In this document: positions 32,391 to 43,160 of the stretch, piece by piece
How positions within the stretch are numbered: position 1 is the first letter of the stretch
Layout of the letters: each line of letters starts with the position of its first letter
Assembly: GCA_025506515.1 (NCBI GenBank)
Contig: CM046451.1
Location: forward strand, 72,243,599-72,307,598
Length of the DNA: 64,000 nt
Direction: 5' to 3'
Source: Flaveria trinervia
Taxonomy: Eukaryota > Streptophyta > Magnoliopsida > Asterales > Asteraceae
Position numbers and translations under genes: made by a program
Notes under the pieces: generated by a model
The model's database searches: none
The model's input: the letters and a program-made list of their open reading frames with translations, nothing else
What the model was told of the DNA's origin: nothing

Positions 32391-35359
32391 ATGGCGTCCA
32401 TGCAAATAAACCGCGACACAACTGTGTAGCCTACCTTACTAAATCGCCTGTCTGGGCTAAGTTCGATACTGCTATCGATCTTATGGTTCAGTCCCAACAA
32501 ACGGCATTTCTTCTCAATCCCATTTACATGCCGAATCCCTCCAACATTTTGGATGAACGTCACCATCACCACTGGGGAGAACAACACACCATCTCTCCGG
32601 TCGGTCGTCAACAACAAAGAAGTGGTCATCACTCCCGAAATACTCGCCAAACTCTACATCTGGATGATGCCATTTCTCCTGCTGGATATCCCAAGGGCAC
32701 AACTGATCTATCCTTTGCCCATCATGGATATCAGGGCAATCTTAGTGCCTCCACTATCTGAAGAAACATTTCCATGACGCTGAACGCCTAATTTTTCACA
32801 TGGTGAATGTATGTTTGGCTCCTAAGACTTCGTCTTGGGATCAAATGTCGACAAAGTGGCAGCAGGTAATGTATTCTATTCTTGAGCAACAGCGTTAAAT
32901 TTTTCAGAAATAATATTTTCGAGCTCAAGGATATGGCTCAAAAACTAACTGCTAACCGTTGGATATTATATCCACGGTTCATAATGGCCATCATTACAAA
33001 CCAGCTTCAAGCTGAGGGACTTGTTGGCCTGGGAGTCCCTGCTACGGCTGTTCTGCCTGAAGTATACTCCCGGCACAACTCTACCGACCACACTCAAATT
33101 GGCTGCCAAGCTGCGCAAACCCACGCAGCTGGAACCCACAGCCACCACCTCCAAATCAAAAGTCCCCACCAAACCCACCAAAAAGAAACCAAAACGGCTA
33201 CTCAGGGAATTGAGTCCCCTGAGGATGCCCCTGCAACACAAACGCAGGAGATATCCACTGGTCAAAACCCCCTAGTGGATATAAGGACTCTTCCAGCCAT
33301 AGCCGCTCAGGATTCCTCTCAACAGGAGCCTGCAGCAACCACACAAGGGGTACCCACATCTGGGATCTTCCTCACTTGAGGGGATTGCCATTGAAGAGCA
33401 CCTTCCTCCCCATGCACACTGCTTCTATCCCTTCACCCCATGCAACCGCCCCTCACAGCCCAACATTGATAGTTGCACAAGTGCTGACTCAATTGCACTC
33501 CTCACCCCCTCCCCAGATACCACTTACTACTGGAACACCTCTACCATTGAGGGGGAGGAACAAGTGCAATTGAGAACCCACAGCACAGGGGTTTACCACT
33601 TCTATCTCCTGGTGTAGATAGGGAGATTAGAATATCTAGTGAGGCTGCCACCTCTTCTGAATCAGCACATGATCAGAATGAGGCTGGTAACATTGCTAAG
33701 ACCTCACTAGAGGCAACAGCTGATGATGGACATAGTCCTGAGGCTGGAAGTCCCCAGTACCAAGACAAAGGGGCACATGCTACAACTGGTCTACACCCAG
33801 TGCATGTACATCCTGCTCCAAGCAGGAGGTCAGGTGATTCAGCTCTTCGGCTGATGATGACCTGGGCTTTTTCTACGATGTTCTTGCCCAGAACACAATC
33901 CTTGAGGAGGAAGTCAGTAGGCTGCAAAACCTACTTGACCAACTCTCACAAGGAGAAAGACCATCTGCCTCCACCAACCCACAGATGGCACCTTCAGTTG
34001 AAGGTTCCCCAAACACTGAGCCACTCCAAACAACTCAGCCACCTGCCTCTGCTTCTGGCACTATTTCTCAGGAACAGAACCCTCCTGAGCAAATAGTTGC
34101 TGTCCTTCAAAATTCCCTCCCTCATCACACCCATAATCACTGACATTGTGACTAAAGCCATTGATGAGAGGCTTTCCTCAACTTTACAACCATTGATTGA
34201 TGCTGCTGTGCAAAAGACACTTTCTGCGGTACAAACCCCTACCACCAATGCATCCAAAAGGGGGAGAGTACTGCAGTGAAAGAAAAGAAGAGGAAAAGAA
34301 CAGAGGATGAGAAGCCCAAGAGCAAGCCCAAGAGGTTGAAAAAAAAGCAACAACTGATCACCTATAAACGAAAGAAAAGTGCTGATGATCAACCTACTGC
34401 TGAAGAAAAATCCTTGGAAGAGCTGGTAAAAGATGCTGATGATACACACAGCCGATCCATGGATAAAATCATTGAGCAACTCTTCAGGCAAGGTTTTGAT
34501 ACAGCCACATTGGATAGTGAATCAGGAGTTGGAAGTGCAAGAGATTCAAACCCGATGGGCTGGGTATGATGCACTTGAAAAGGAGAGATTGGAGATCATG
34601 ATCCGTTTTATTGCCAAATACTTAGGAAGATCTTTGATGGAGATTCGCGCGTGGACCAGAGACAGTATTCTGGCTATAGCCACCAGAATCTGTCTGTCTG
34701 AGCAATTCCACAAGGGGATTATCATTGAAGCCCTTGATGAGGCTGGGGCTGGTAAAAGGTTTGAAATGGCAAAACTTACAAAGGCTAAACTCACAACAAA
34801 GATGCTGGAACAACCTTCCCTTCCACCCACTCAAACACAGCCTACCCCTCAAATCTCCAAACCATCAATCTCAAAGCCCAAATCCAAACACCACAATCAC
34901 AACCCCAAACCAACTCCCTCACCATCTAAACCAACAGCCGATGATGCACCTAAGAAGAAGAAGAGAAGGTGTTGAGGCTAGAAGAAGAAGAAGAAGAGGA
35001 TGATGTGGAAGAAGATAGGATGCCTCTGTCTGCAGTCCTAACACTGGCGAAAGCCAAACCTATGCCCATCACTCCCACCTCACAGATGGATGTTGTGAGA
35101 GTAAATTGAAGAAGAGGAGCAGCAAAAGCTTCATGATGATGAAATGCTGAAAAGCATTGACAAAACCTATGCTGCCTCCTCATCATTATCAGCATGAAGA
35201 AAGAAGCTCTGAGATTGTACACTCTCGCCAACACATTTCAATATCAGAAGAAAGGGTGAGAGTATGGCCTGATCCGAGGGTGGCTCACAGGATTGTAAAG
35301 AAAGACATTCCTTCGAGATACAAGGTCAAGTCAAGAGGATCGTAGATGAAGAGATCACA
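32391..35359 (+). pseudogene. Copia-B aORF, N-terminal and middle parts (frameshifted)
   Basis: The likely start ATG is at 32391. After an early stop, the conserved family pattern appears in another frame: an AYLTKS segment, FDTAIDLM, then LLNPIYM, matching FSEIISFL..VNPTVY of copia-A. At 32882-33020 ANRWILYPRFIMAIITNQ matches FFMYPRFLQHIIN of copia-A. From 33020 to 34270 the sequence is Pro/Thr/Gln/Ser-rich and broken. 34276-34975 holds a strongly basic stretch (KEKKRKRTEDEKPKSKPKR-type, possible nuclear localisation signal) and a helical part, then a Pro/Ser/Lys-rich tail ending KKKKRR. Function unknown. The basic region would suit a nuclear or nucleic-acid-binding protein. Confidence 0.62.
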
Positions 35360-35725
35360 GTGGCCCTTGTAGTATCACCCTGGGAGATTGTCGAAGATTT
35401 CAAGAAGGCCTACGAGACTAAACAACCACCCCAGAAGATGCTAGAGAACAGAATTATTAAAAAGGGTTTAGTCTACAAGAGGCTTGAGAACTTCAAACAG
35501 AATGAGCTCAGTCTGCTACTCGAAGGGAATCATCCTGATGAGTTTGCATATAGACAAATTACAACAGTTGAGCTCAAAAACGGCAAACAGGCCAAGTACA
35601 TCTCAGAGCTGTATGGGCGAGAAGGATTGTTTGATGGTGAAGCCGAGAACCTGACCATGGAAGAACAAATCATGTTTCTCAGAGCCTACACCAGAGAATC
35701 CTACAGGCTCATACACGGGAAGTAG
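35360..35725 (+). CDS. Copia-B aORF C-terminal segment, 121-residue open frame
   Basis: Open frame with helical, charged sequence (VEDFKKAYETKQPP.., KGLVYKRLENFKQNELSLLLEG) and an acidic C-terminal part ending YRLIHGK, stop about 220 bp before the polypurine tract. It occupies the same place as the copia-E C-terminal frame at 45415-45783. No recognised domain. The rest of the aORF is frameshifted upstream, so this segment alone is probably not made. Confidence 0.5.
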   Translation: MALVVSPWEIVEDFKKAYETKQPPQKMLENRIIKKGLVYKRLENFKQNELSLLLEGNHPDEFAYRQITTVELKNGKQAKYISELYGREGLFDGEAENLTMEEQIMFLRAYTRESYRLIHGK

Positions 35726-35931
35726 ATCTCATGAATGGGATAACAACTCTGTGTCCAGTTCCCCAAAACAGAGTTCCCATTCATATCTTGCCAAACAAAT
35801 ATCTGAGACTTCTTCCCAGGCCGGAGCTTATATGGGTCATCTTCTCTACTGATCAAGAAGGAAAAAGACCAACCTTTTGCCAACAATAAGTGGGATAATA
35901 AATAAATTAGAGGTTTTGGCTGCATTGGTTC

Positions 35932-35941
35932 AGGGGGAGTT
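35932..35941 (+). promoter_or_regulatory. Polypurine tract of copia-B
   Basis: AGGGGGAGTT directly before the TGTTGG of the 3' LTR. Confidence 0.9.
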
Positions 35942-36782
35942 TGTTGGACCAAAAGAACCAATGAGCCAAGATCAGAAAACCTCTAAGTCCCACATGGTAT
36001 CACAACCTGCTGAAAGCTTCATCAGCAGTTTGACAAGTGCTGAAGACTTCAACAGCTGAAGAACAAAGTGCTGAAGTACAACAGCTGAAGAACACAGTAC
36101 TGAAGCTAAACAGCTGAAGAACACAAGTACTGAAGCTGAACAGCTGAAGAACACAAGTGCTGAAGCTGAAGACCAAAGTACTGAAGTACAACAGCTGAAG
36201 AGTTTACAAGTGCTGAAGATCAACAACTGATGTACAAAGTCTGAAGACAAAGACTGAAGACATCAGCTGATGATATCTACTGAAGTCATCAGCTGATGAA
36301 ACATCTGAAGTTCAAGTCTGAAGATCAAGTACTGAAGTTTCAGTAGTTTGTCACAACTGCTGAAGAGTACTTCTTCAGTAGTTGTGATATCAGTAGTTTT
36401 ATATTTGTAGTTTCAGTAGTTTTATTTTTTTCAGTAGTTTATAACAACTGATAACACTTAGCATTTTTTTGTAAGGAGATGTCAGCTGTTTTGACATCTT
36501 CAGTAGTTGTGTTTCAGTTGTAATAAATCTGTTAGATGTCACTATCAAGTGACATCAGCAGACGTCACATCTCTTATATAAGAGGTGTCGACCTAATTGT
36601 AATTGTGACATTCTGTTACCACGAAAGCGAATATTGAATGAAATATATTTGCAGAATTCTCTCTCTATAACCGTCTTTGTTCTTCATTGAATATCGTTTT
36701 GTTCTTGTGAATCGACTAATTCATTGTTTGAATTCCGCTGCTATACTCTTAATCAATCAAACATAGATCACTGATCCTAACA
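35942..36782 (+). repeat. Copia-B 3' LTR
   Basis: 841 bp, TG..CA ends, near identical to 24398-25234, including the motif swarm, the TGAC/GTCA pair (36550-36567) and the TATA box. Poly(A) processing should occur here; I could not fix the site. Confidence 0.95.
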
Positions 36783-36787
36783 CTGAT
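36783..36787. repeat. Target-site duplication CTGAT, right copy, of copia-B
   Basis: Exact match to 24393-24397. Confidence 0.95.
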
Positions 36788-38010
36788 CCACCTGTAACCC
36801 GAGAACATTAATTTCATCTCACCCATGGCATCTCATCTCACTCAGGCCTTCAGTACGCTTCTTCACAATCCCTTTTACATTGATCTTCGTTCTTTGACAA
36901 GATTATTTCATTGACATAGATTTTGAAACCACAGTAAATCTCCATCCTTTTTATTTATGAACGTGTACAGTCATGACACCTCTTCGAAAACCGTGTTCAC
37001 CAGGTTAGTCGGAGTTTTCCATACCCCTTTGGAGCTTGATAGCCCATATGACCTTTTTCGATTTTGTAAACTCCTGTCCTAATGATATGGATCCTCAAAT
37101 TCTTGGGTTTGACTGACTACGCTGTCTCCTGATTTCACTCATGAAGGAAGCACTCTTCACATCAGTTTATAAACTTAATCTTCATATAAGATGCATATGC
37201 GGAATATGTGGATGCTTCATTCTTGCCATGGGCGCAAACACTTACTTGTATTCATGCGCTCGACTTGTGAAATCCTTGGACAACAGTCGGCCTTGATTTT
37301 TGATGATCCACCTTGACTCTTTCTTGCATTTCAGACCCATTTTGTGCAATCACCTTAGCACCTTTAGGTCTATCCACCGAGTCCATACACCTAACTTCTT
37401 GAACTGAAGAAGTTTCTTCTGCATGGCACTCACCCATGCCTCATCTTCAGCTTCCTACAACCTTGGCTCAAACTGAGACACCAGCATCGTATGCCCATCA
37501 TAATGTAACCCTTTTCCATGACGAGGCATAATCACGCGAATACACTAATTTCTGGTCTGAACTCCTCACTCACATCTCCAATGACATATCCAAAGGATGA
37601 TATACACTTAGTCGTGAACCAGGAGTGGTTGGAACACTACCTCAGAGTCAGATTATGACATTCGGTTCAGTGTCTAAGGCAGTAGGAGTCTGGGTTCCGA
37701 AGACTCGAGGCATCACTGTCAGATGCTTGTGGACTATTGGTAGGGGAACCTGTTGCTCTTGATTGTTCTGATCTCTCCACAGCTTCTTCGTTAGAGGAAA
37801 GTCCTATCTCCAAGTGCTCCCCCTAAGTTGATAGATTAATCGCCTGTAGGCCAGATGATGTACATTCCTGAGCTGGTGTGTTTAGAACATCATACACATC
37901 TTTGTAGCTAACTTATCATCAAAAATGGAGAGTGGTATATTGAAGGACTTGAAGAATCCATCATAGTCGAAAAAGAAGGTGGGTCCTTTTGAAGCAGGTG
38001 GTATGATGTA
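36788..38010 (-). pseudogene. Core D N-terminal reverse transcriptase and integrase-RT linker
   Basis: Base-level match to 18972-20209 of core C: the RT region from before the catalytic box back to the N-terminal blocks (36788-37500), then the Ser/Glu-rich linker (37500-38010). Like 23505-24397 it is full of one-base losses relative to core C, so no reading frame of useful length remains. Confidence 0.82.
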
Positions 38011-38900
38011 TCACTGAACATCAACATTACACCATACTTCGGCTCGAGATACTCTAGATTGGTATGTTGTAAACCCCTTGTTTGGTATGTTGTATCCTCG
38101 AAAAATACCTTCATCAGTTTTCTCGCTGAATTTCCCCTCCCGAGTCTTTTTCAGTAGGGTGCACGGAGCGCCAAACGGCTCGAGATACTCTAGATTTTGT
38201 TTACGTGGTTGTAGTAGCTCGTAACACGTCTTCCCATGGCGTTTGACTACCAGAACTCTATTTAGTGTATAACCTGCATTTGCAAGTGCTTCATTCCAAA
38301 ATTGGATAGGCAGTTTTGAGTCTACTAGCATTGTTCGTGCCGTCTCTATCAAGCTGTGATTCTTCCTTTCAGCAATGCCGTTCATCTGAGGAGTGTAGGT
38401 AGAAGTGAACTCATGCACAATCCCTTTTCCTTGCTGTAAGCCTCCATCCACTGATTCTTGAACTCGGTTCCGTTGTCTGAGCGCACTTGACGTACCTTCA
38501 ACTTGTATAGGGACTCCAGTGTAGTTACTAATTCTTTGAATGAGTTAAATATTTTTTATTTGGATTTCAGAAACATCACCCAAGTGAATCTTGAGTAGTC
38601 ATCAGTAATTACATAGCAGTAGACGTCGTCTGCGATGCTTCTTGGACTGGCTGGACCAAACAGATCCATGTGAAGAAGTTCAAGAGGAAATTCGATGGAG
38701 TGAACTTTCTTTTCCTTATGAGACTTCTTTGCTGTTTTCTCTCTTGCACGCAACACAGAAATCCAGAAGTTGGAAGTTTTTGACGTTAACTCCTCTCCTT
38801 AGATCATTCTGGATCAAGTGATTCATCTTTTGTGGATTAATATGTCCCATCCTCCTATGCCAGGAGATGGATTCGTTCTCAATAGCTTTTGACAAGAAGC
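38011..38900 (-). pseudogene. Core D integrase
   Basis: 38556-38756 carries the first catalytic Asp in HMDLFGP and VITDDYSRFTWVMFLKSK. 38011-38451 carries Glu in PQMNGIAERKN, then the CYELLQPRKQN and RGYNIPNKG blocks. The second Asp region (38455-38500) is out of frame with both. Same family as core C integrase, clearly decayed. Confidence 0.87.
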
Positions 38901-38901
38901 A

Positions 38902-39330
38902 CTAAACCTCATGATCCATTGTGGAGGCCTTCAATAGATCCAAGACATAAAGGTCCTTATATCTTGAGGCAGATATTAATACTTGATCCTCCGGGATGAC
39001 ATAGTCCTTTTTCAGGACATAGCATTTCTTGTTGTCAAACACTACCTTAAAGTCTTTACCACAAATTTGAGAAACAGAAAGCAAGTTATTCTGAAGTTGT
39101 TAAATGTAGTTTACCTTGTCAAACTTCACTTTCTGATTACCTACTTCCCCTTGAGCTGTGATGTACCACCTTTGTTTCAGCAAACGAAATGTGATCTCCT
39201 TTTATCTATTGACGTTTGATAGGAGATCTATGTTCCCTGTCATGTGCCTGGATGCTCCTCTTTCTATGATCCACGTGTTGGTTTTAGCACTATATCGAAG
39301 ACCCTACACATTCAATTTGAAAACATTAGT
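38902..39330 (-). pseudogene. Core D protease with lost catalytic Asp, and pre-integrase
   Basis: The active-site stretch reads W-I-I-E-R-G-A-S-R-H-M-T-G where core C has W-I-I-D-S-G. Asp to Glu and Ser to Arg both fall in the catalytic triplet, so this protease is dead even apart from frameshifts. 38902-39084 shows the LLSVSQICGKDFKV pre-integrase block. Confidence 0.83.
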
Positions 39331-39392
39331 TTATGTTAGGGACCCAAGCCTTCACTGGCTTGGGTTTCCCAGAGCATCACACATCATAAATG

Positions 39393-40080
39393 TTAGCCAT
39401 TAACCATTGAGGGTGAGGGAAGCTCAGATGTCTTCTTGTTCTCATTATCAGAAAATGAGGTTGATTTCTTCTTCCATAAGCCAGCTTTGTGTAAGGCATG
39501 TTTATGATATATAGACGACTGGCTAATGTGTTGAACTTTAGGTTTATTATCTCTTTTAGGTGGTGTCACTGAGTTCCTCTTCAAAGAGCTAGGTTTTTGT
39601 TCAGGAAGTTCAACTTTCCTCCTCGGTGTATGATAGTAAGGCCAGTGAGACGCAATGTGTCCATACTCTCCACAACTGTAGCAAGCTCTGCTTTCGACTT
39701 TACAATTTAACTGTTTTTGTGGAGATGTATGTGACACCCGAGTGACCTTACTTTGTTTTGGTTTCGACTCACCTGTTTAGATGTTTTGTCTGGTTTAAAA
39801 AGTTAATTGCTTTAACCATTTTAACATCTTTTACTTTTCTATTTTCTGGACTTAGACATGATGCACGTGATTGGTTAACATTATTGGTCCTTCTAAGTTC
39901 AGATTTGACAGTTTTTGAACCAGACTTAATACTAACCTTTTCAAACACTTTGTCCAAATTAATACTAGGCATTTTACCTTTTGCCTTTGAAGTGGCCTTC
40001 TTTTGTTTAGTACCAGATTCATTTGATGAACATGTGGAATTTGGATCACTTACAAGAGGAGTAGACAACATATGATCCTT
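39393..40080 (-). pseudogene. Core D Gag-Pol linker with zinc knuckle
   Basis: A CCHC-type knuckle (C-Y-S-C-G-E-Y-G-H-I-A-S-H-W) lies near 39645-39690; its last Cys has become Trp, so zinc binding is doubtful. A Lys/Ser-rich linker follows in frames 39393-39737 and 39769-40071. Confidence 0.72.
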
Positions 40081-40479
40081 GATTGGATTACATTGATTGC
40101 TTTAGATTTTGTGTTCATCAAGATCTTATGTGGTGGTGGAACCAGTTTATAACCCAATCTCTCCCCATTGTTTCTTTCTCTCACTATGTTTTGGACTATG
40201 TGTGAAGAACAAGTCCAACTATGCAGTTTTTGTTTTAGGGAATTAACTTCTACTTCTAAAACTTCTTTTTGCTTCTTAGCGTCCTGTAGGGAGTTTAGAT
40301 AGGACCTAATGTCATTAGCTTGGTAAAGGCTACAACTTATGTTTCCCTAAGCTGTTTGTTCAACAGGTCTATCTTTTCTTTGTAACTATGCTCATTTTGT
40401 TTTAAAACTTGTTAGCTTCAGTGCATACTTCTAGGTCCTTTACTAAGTTATTATTATGATCTAATAACCTAGCAAATTT

Positions 40480-41940
40480 TCAATCACTGCTTTCCCTAAA
40501 TTTATTATAATAAGAACAAGCATGATTATTAAAGAGTTGGTCAGTAGTACTTACCTGAGCGGTTTCTGAAGAATCAACCATCAATACAGAATCTGATGTT
40601 TCTGGAGCTGGTGATTCTGACGTTATAGTAGTTTTCCCATTTTCAGGCAGGTAGGTGACCACTGGTGCAGTTTCTTCTGATGTTGACATCGCAAGTTCAA
40701 CTGCTATATCTCCTTCATTGCCAGTCTTCTTTGGCTTCACGCACTCCCTTTCGAAGTGCCCTTTCTCACCGCAGTTGAAGTAGGTTACCTTGGATTTATC
40801 AAAGCCGAAGGTAGTGTCCTTAGTAGCGATCAAAGTTTGTTTGGTCTTTTTGAAAAACTTCTTAGCTCTCCGGACTGCACTTGCTAAGCCCACATTATGT
40901 CCATCCTCTCCAGCTCTGTTTCATCCACCTGCTCATAGTCCTCATCTACCAGGTGACAGTTCCCATTCTTTCTAGCAATTAGTCCATCATAGGAGTGGAC
41001 TACCGCAGCTAAGAGATCCATGTTCTCTTTAGCTACCTCAACTGTAACATTGCCAAAGTTCTCGGTCTTCAGCTTTGTTGCATTTGCTTCAAGTGCAATA
41101 TATTGGGTACCAGACGACCCTAACGTTTCTGACCCTAAAGTAGGGGCTGGTGAGGGACTAGACGAGCTTGATACAAAAGCTGTCTAAAGAGGGCTCCAGA
41201 TGTTAGCGTTGGGTTCTGATCATATGAAGCCTTTTGAGCTCTGTACTTCATCCTCAGTTCTTCTCAGTTTCAGAATGAAATCATTGATATCTAACTTCGT
41301 TAGCATACCATTCTATCTGAGATTGGAGACAAACGACACCCATTTCTCCAGCAGCCCGTCTGCAAAGTTGGACACTTTGTCCTCCATTGACGTTGATACT
41401 CCATGAGTGTGCATCTCACTCATCAAGTGGTAGAATCTATCGATCACATCATCTAGGCTTTCTTTACCCATCAAAGAGAAGTTGTCAAACTCCTTCTTTA
41501 AAGCCTTAGCCTTTAGGGCCTTCAATGATGTGTTTCCGTCATACCGTTTCTCCAATGCATCCCAAAGCTTCTTTGCTTGTGTATATTCCTAGAATTGATG
41601 AAAGACATCCTTCGGAATTGACCGAGTAAGCAAAGCATAAACTTTCTTCTCTGCATTGTATTTCACTTTTTGTCCGTCAGTCATGCCACCAAGTGTGAGT
41701 TTGACACCATCAGCTCCTACAGGCATGTTGTACCCCAACTCTATAGACTCTCATAGATTTGGATCTACTCCGTTTAAGTAGATCTCGAAACGTTGTTTTT
41801 ATTATGGATATTCATCTAACGTGATCAGCTTTGGGGGTTTGTTGTGATTCCCCACCTCATTCTCAAATAGAAATAAATTTTGTATACGTGAGTCTCTCCC
41901 TGTTGTAAAGGCTAAATTATTGGTCTTCCATTGTTATTAA
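40480..41940 (-). pseudogene. Core D gag
   Basis: 40480-40893 has the RRAKKFFKK block and a zinc knuckle at 40741-40782 whose first Cys is replaced by Tyr (Y-F-N-C-G-E-K-G-H-F-E-R-E-C). 41313-41555 holds the copia gag core: LKKEFDNFSLMGKESLDDVIDRFYHLMSEM-type pattern, then GLLEKWVSFVSNLR. N-terminal pieces (41560-41930) include KKVYALLTRSIPKDVF-type sequence in broken frames. 40081-40479 is a decayed helical linker. The part corresponding to 41118-41940 is missing from core C. Confidence 0.82.
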
Positions 41941-42408
41941 CTTTAACTTTGAACCAACCTTTGGTATTAGTGCGAATGAAGTTATGCGATTGGGCTATTC
42001 GGGCGATTGACCTATGCGGATGGTTCAATCGTGTGACTGAACAAATGCGGATGACTCAGTCGGCCGAATGAACTAATGTGGATGAATAATGCAAATAGGC
42101 TTCTCAGTCGGACGAATGGTAGTGCGGCTGAGTCCAATCATGCATATGGGGAATGCGTATGGCCTCAGTCATGCGATTGAGTCAATTGTGCGACTGAACC
42201 TGCTGGATTTTGAAAATTTCTAGGTTTATGGTGTTTGACAGCAAAAGCTCGAACTTTTGCTAACCCTAATTTCCGTATGCCGGAAAAAACTTAACTTTAC
42301 GATCAGGAGACGTCTAAAACCCGATTTGACACAAAGGATTGCGTTTTTGAGCGTAAAAGCACAATTTTATATCAAAACGATTGAATCACACGTAAATCTA
42401 GAGCCAAA
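41941..42408 (-). other. Untranslated leader of element CD with dyad motif swarm
   Basis: Lies between the primer site and gag. 41970-42200 carries many CA(G/T)TCG / CGA(C/A)TG half sites, as in the CD spacer and LTRs. No gene is seen. Confidence 0.6.
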
Positions 42409-42420
42409 GCTCTGATACCA
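42409..42420 (-). promoter_or_regulatory. Primer-binding site of element CD
   Basis: Minus-sense TGGTATCAGAGC two bases inside the 5' LTR. Confidence 0.92.
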
Positions 42421-42422
42421 CT

Positions 42423-43160
42423 TGTTAAGGATCGTGTAATCAAAGAATACTAACAGATTTATGTGTATACCGAATCAAGTCGTGCGGAATCCTATTTGAT
42501 TGGCGATCCAATCAGTGAGAAGCACGTAGAATCAATAAAGATTAAATCTAAACGTTAAGAACGATTAGCAATCGATCTACTGCGATCTTTGAAGTTGGAA
42601 CAAGTTACTAGAGGTCTCTAGACGGCTAGGGTACGTCTGGGTATCAAGATATTCCAAGTGTCCCGTTTTACCATGAATTAAGTGGTATTTATAGGTTAGG
42701 GTTCTCAATCCTGCGATCAGACCACTTGCATGGTTCAGTAGTGCGATTGAGTCATGTGGTTGATCCATTCGCATGACTAAGTGTTCAGTCGTGCGACTGA
42801 GTCAATCTCATGTTTCAATCATGCGACTGATCCAGTCTCCTGGTTTATTCGTACGACTGGTTCATTAGCATGAAGTTGTTCATGCGTATGGTCCATTAGC
42901 ATGGGCCAATCACATAAGAACTTCACATGATTAAGTTTGAATATGTTTCATAGTCATTAATTGATTTAGATAGTATTCAAACAACCACAACCTATATAGT
43001 CAAGTCAATAAGCGTTATTACATACCAACTAATGAAATATTCAACATTAAGCACAACCACATATTGTATTTCATTAAGTATCCGTACAATTACAATTACA
43101 TAAGTGTAAACAATAAAGATATTACATTAAGATCAGAAACTAGGGACACATTTATCTACA
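42423..43160 (-). repeat. Element CD 5' LTR
   Basis: 738 bp; minus-sense TGTAGATAAATG..CTTAACA. It matches the plus-strand LTRs at 45809-46530 and 46732-47445 in inverted orientation, so CD, E and G are one family. Dyad motifs crowd 42690-42910. The right end meets copia-E sequence at 43161; CTATG at 43161-43165 would be the target duplication, but the other end lies outside the window. Confidence 0.88.

Larger units (their letters stand above)
24398..36782 (+). mobile_element. Copia-B: full-length Ty1/copia retrotransposon with aORF
   Basis: 12,385 bp with two LTRs (24398-25234 and 35942-36782), perfect CTGAT duplications, tRNA-Met primer site and polypurine tract. Order: gag with zinc knuckle, linker with second knuckle, protease, integrase, reverse transcriptase, RNase H, spacer with motif swarm, aORF. 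It lies in opposite orientation inside the RT of core D, so it is younger than D. Its RT and RNase H are nearly intact, while gag and aORF carry several frame changes. LTR differences are mostly small indels in the 5' copy. Confidence 0.95.
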
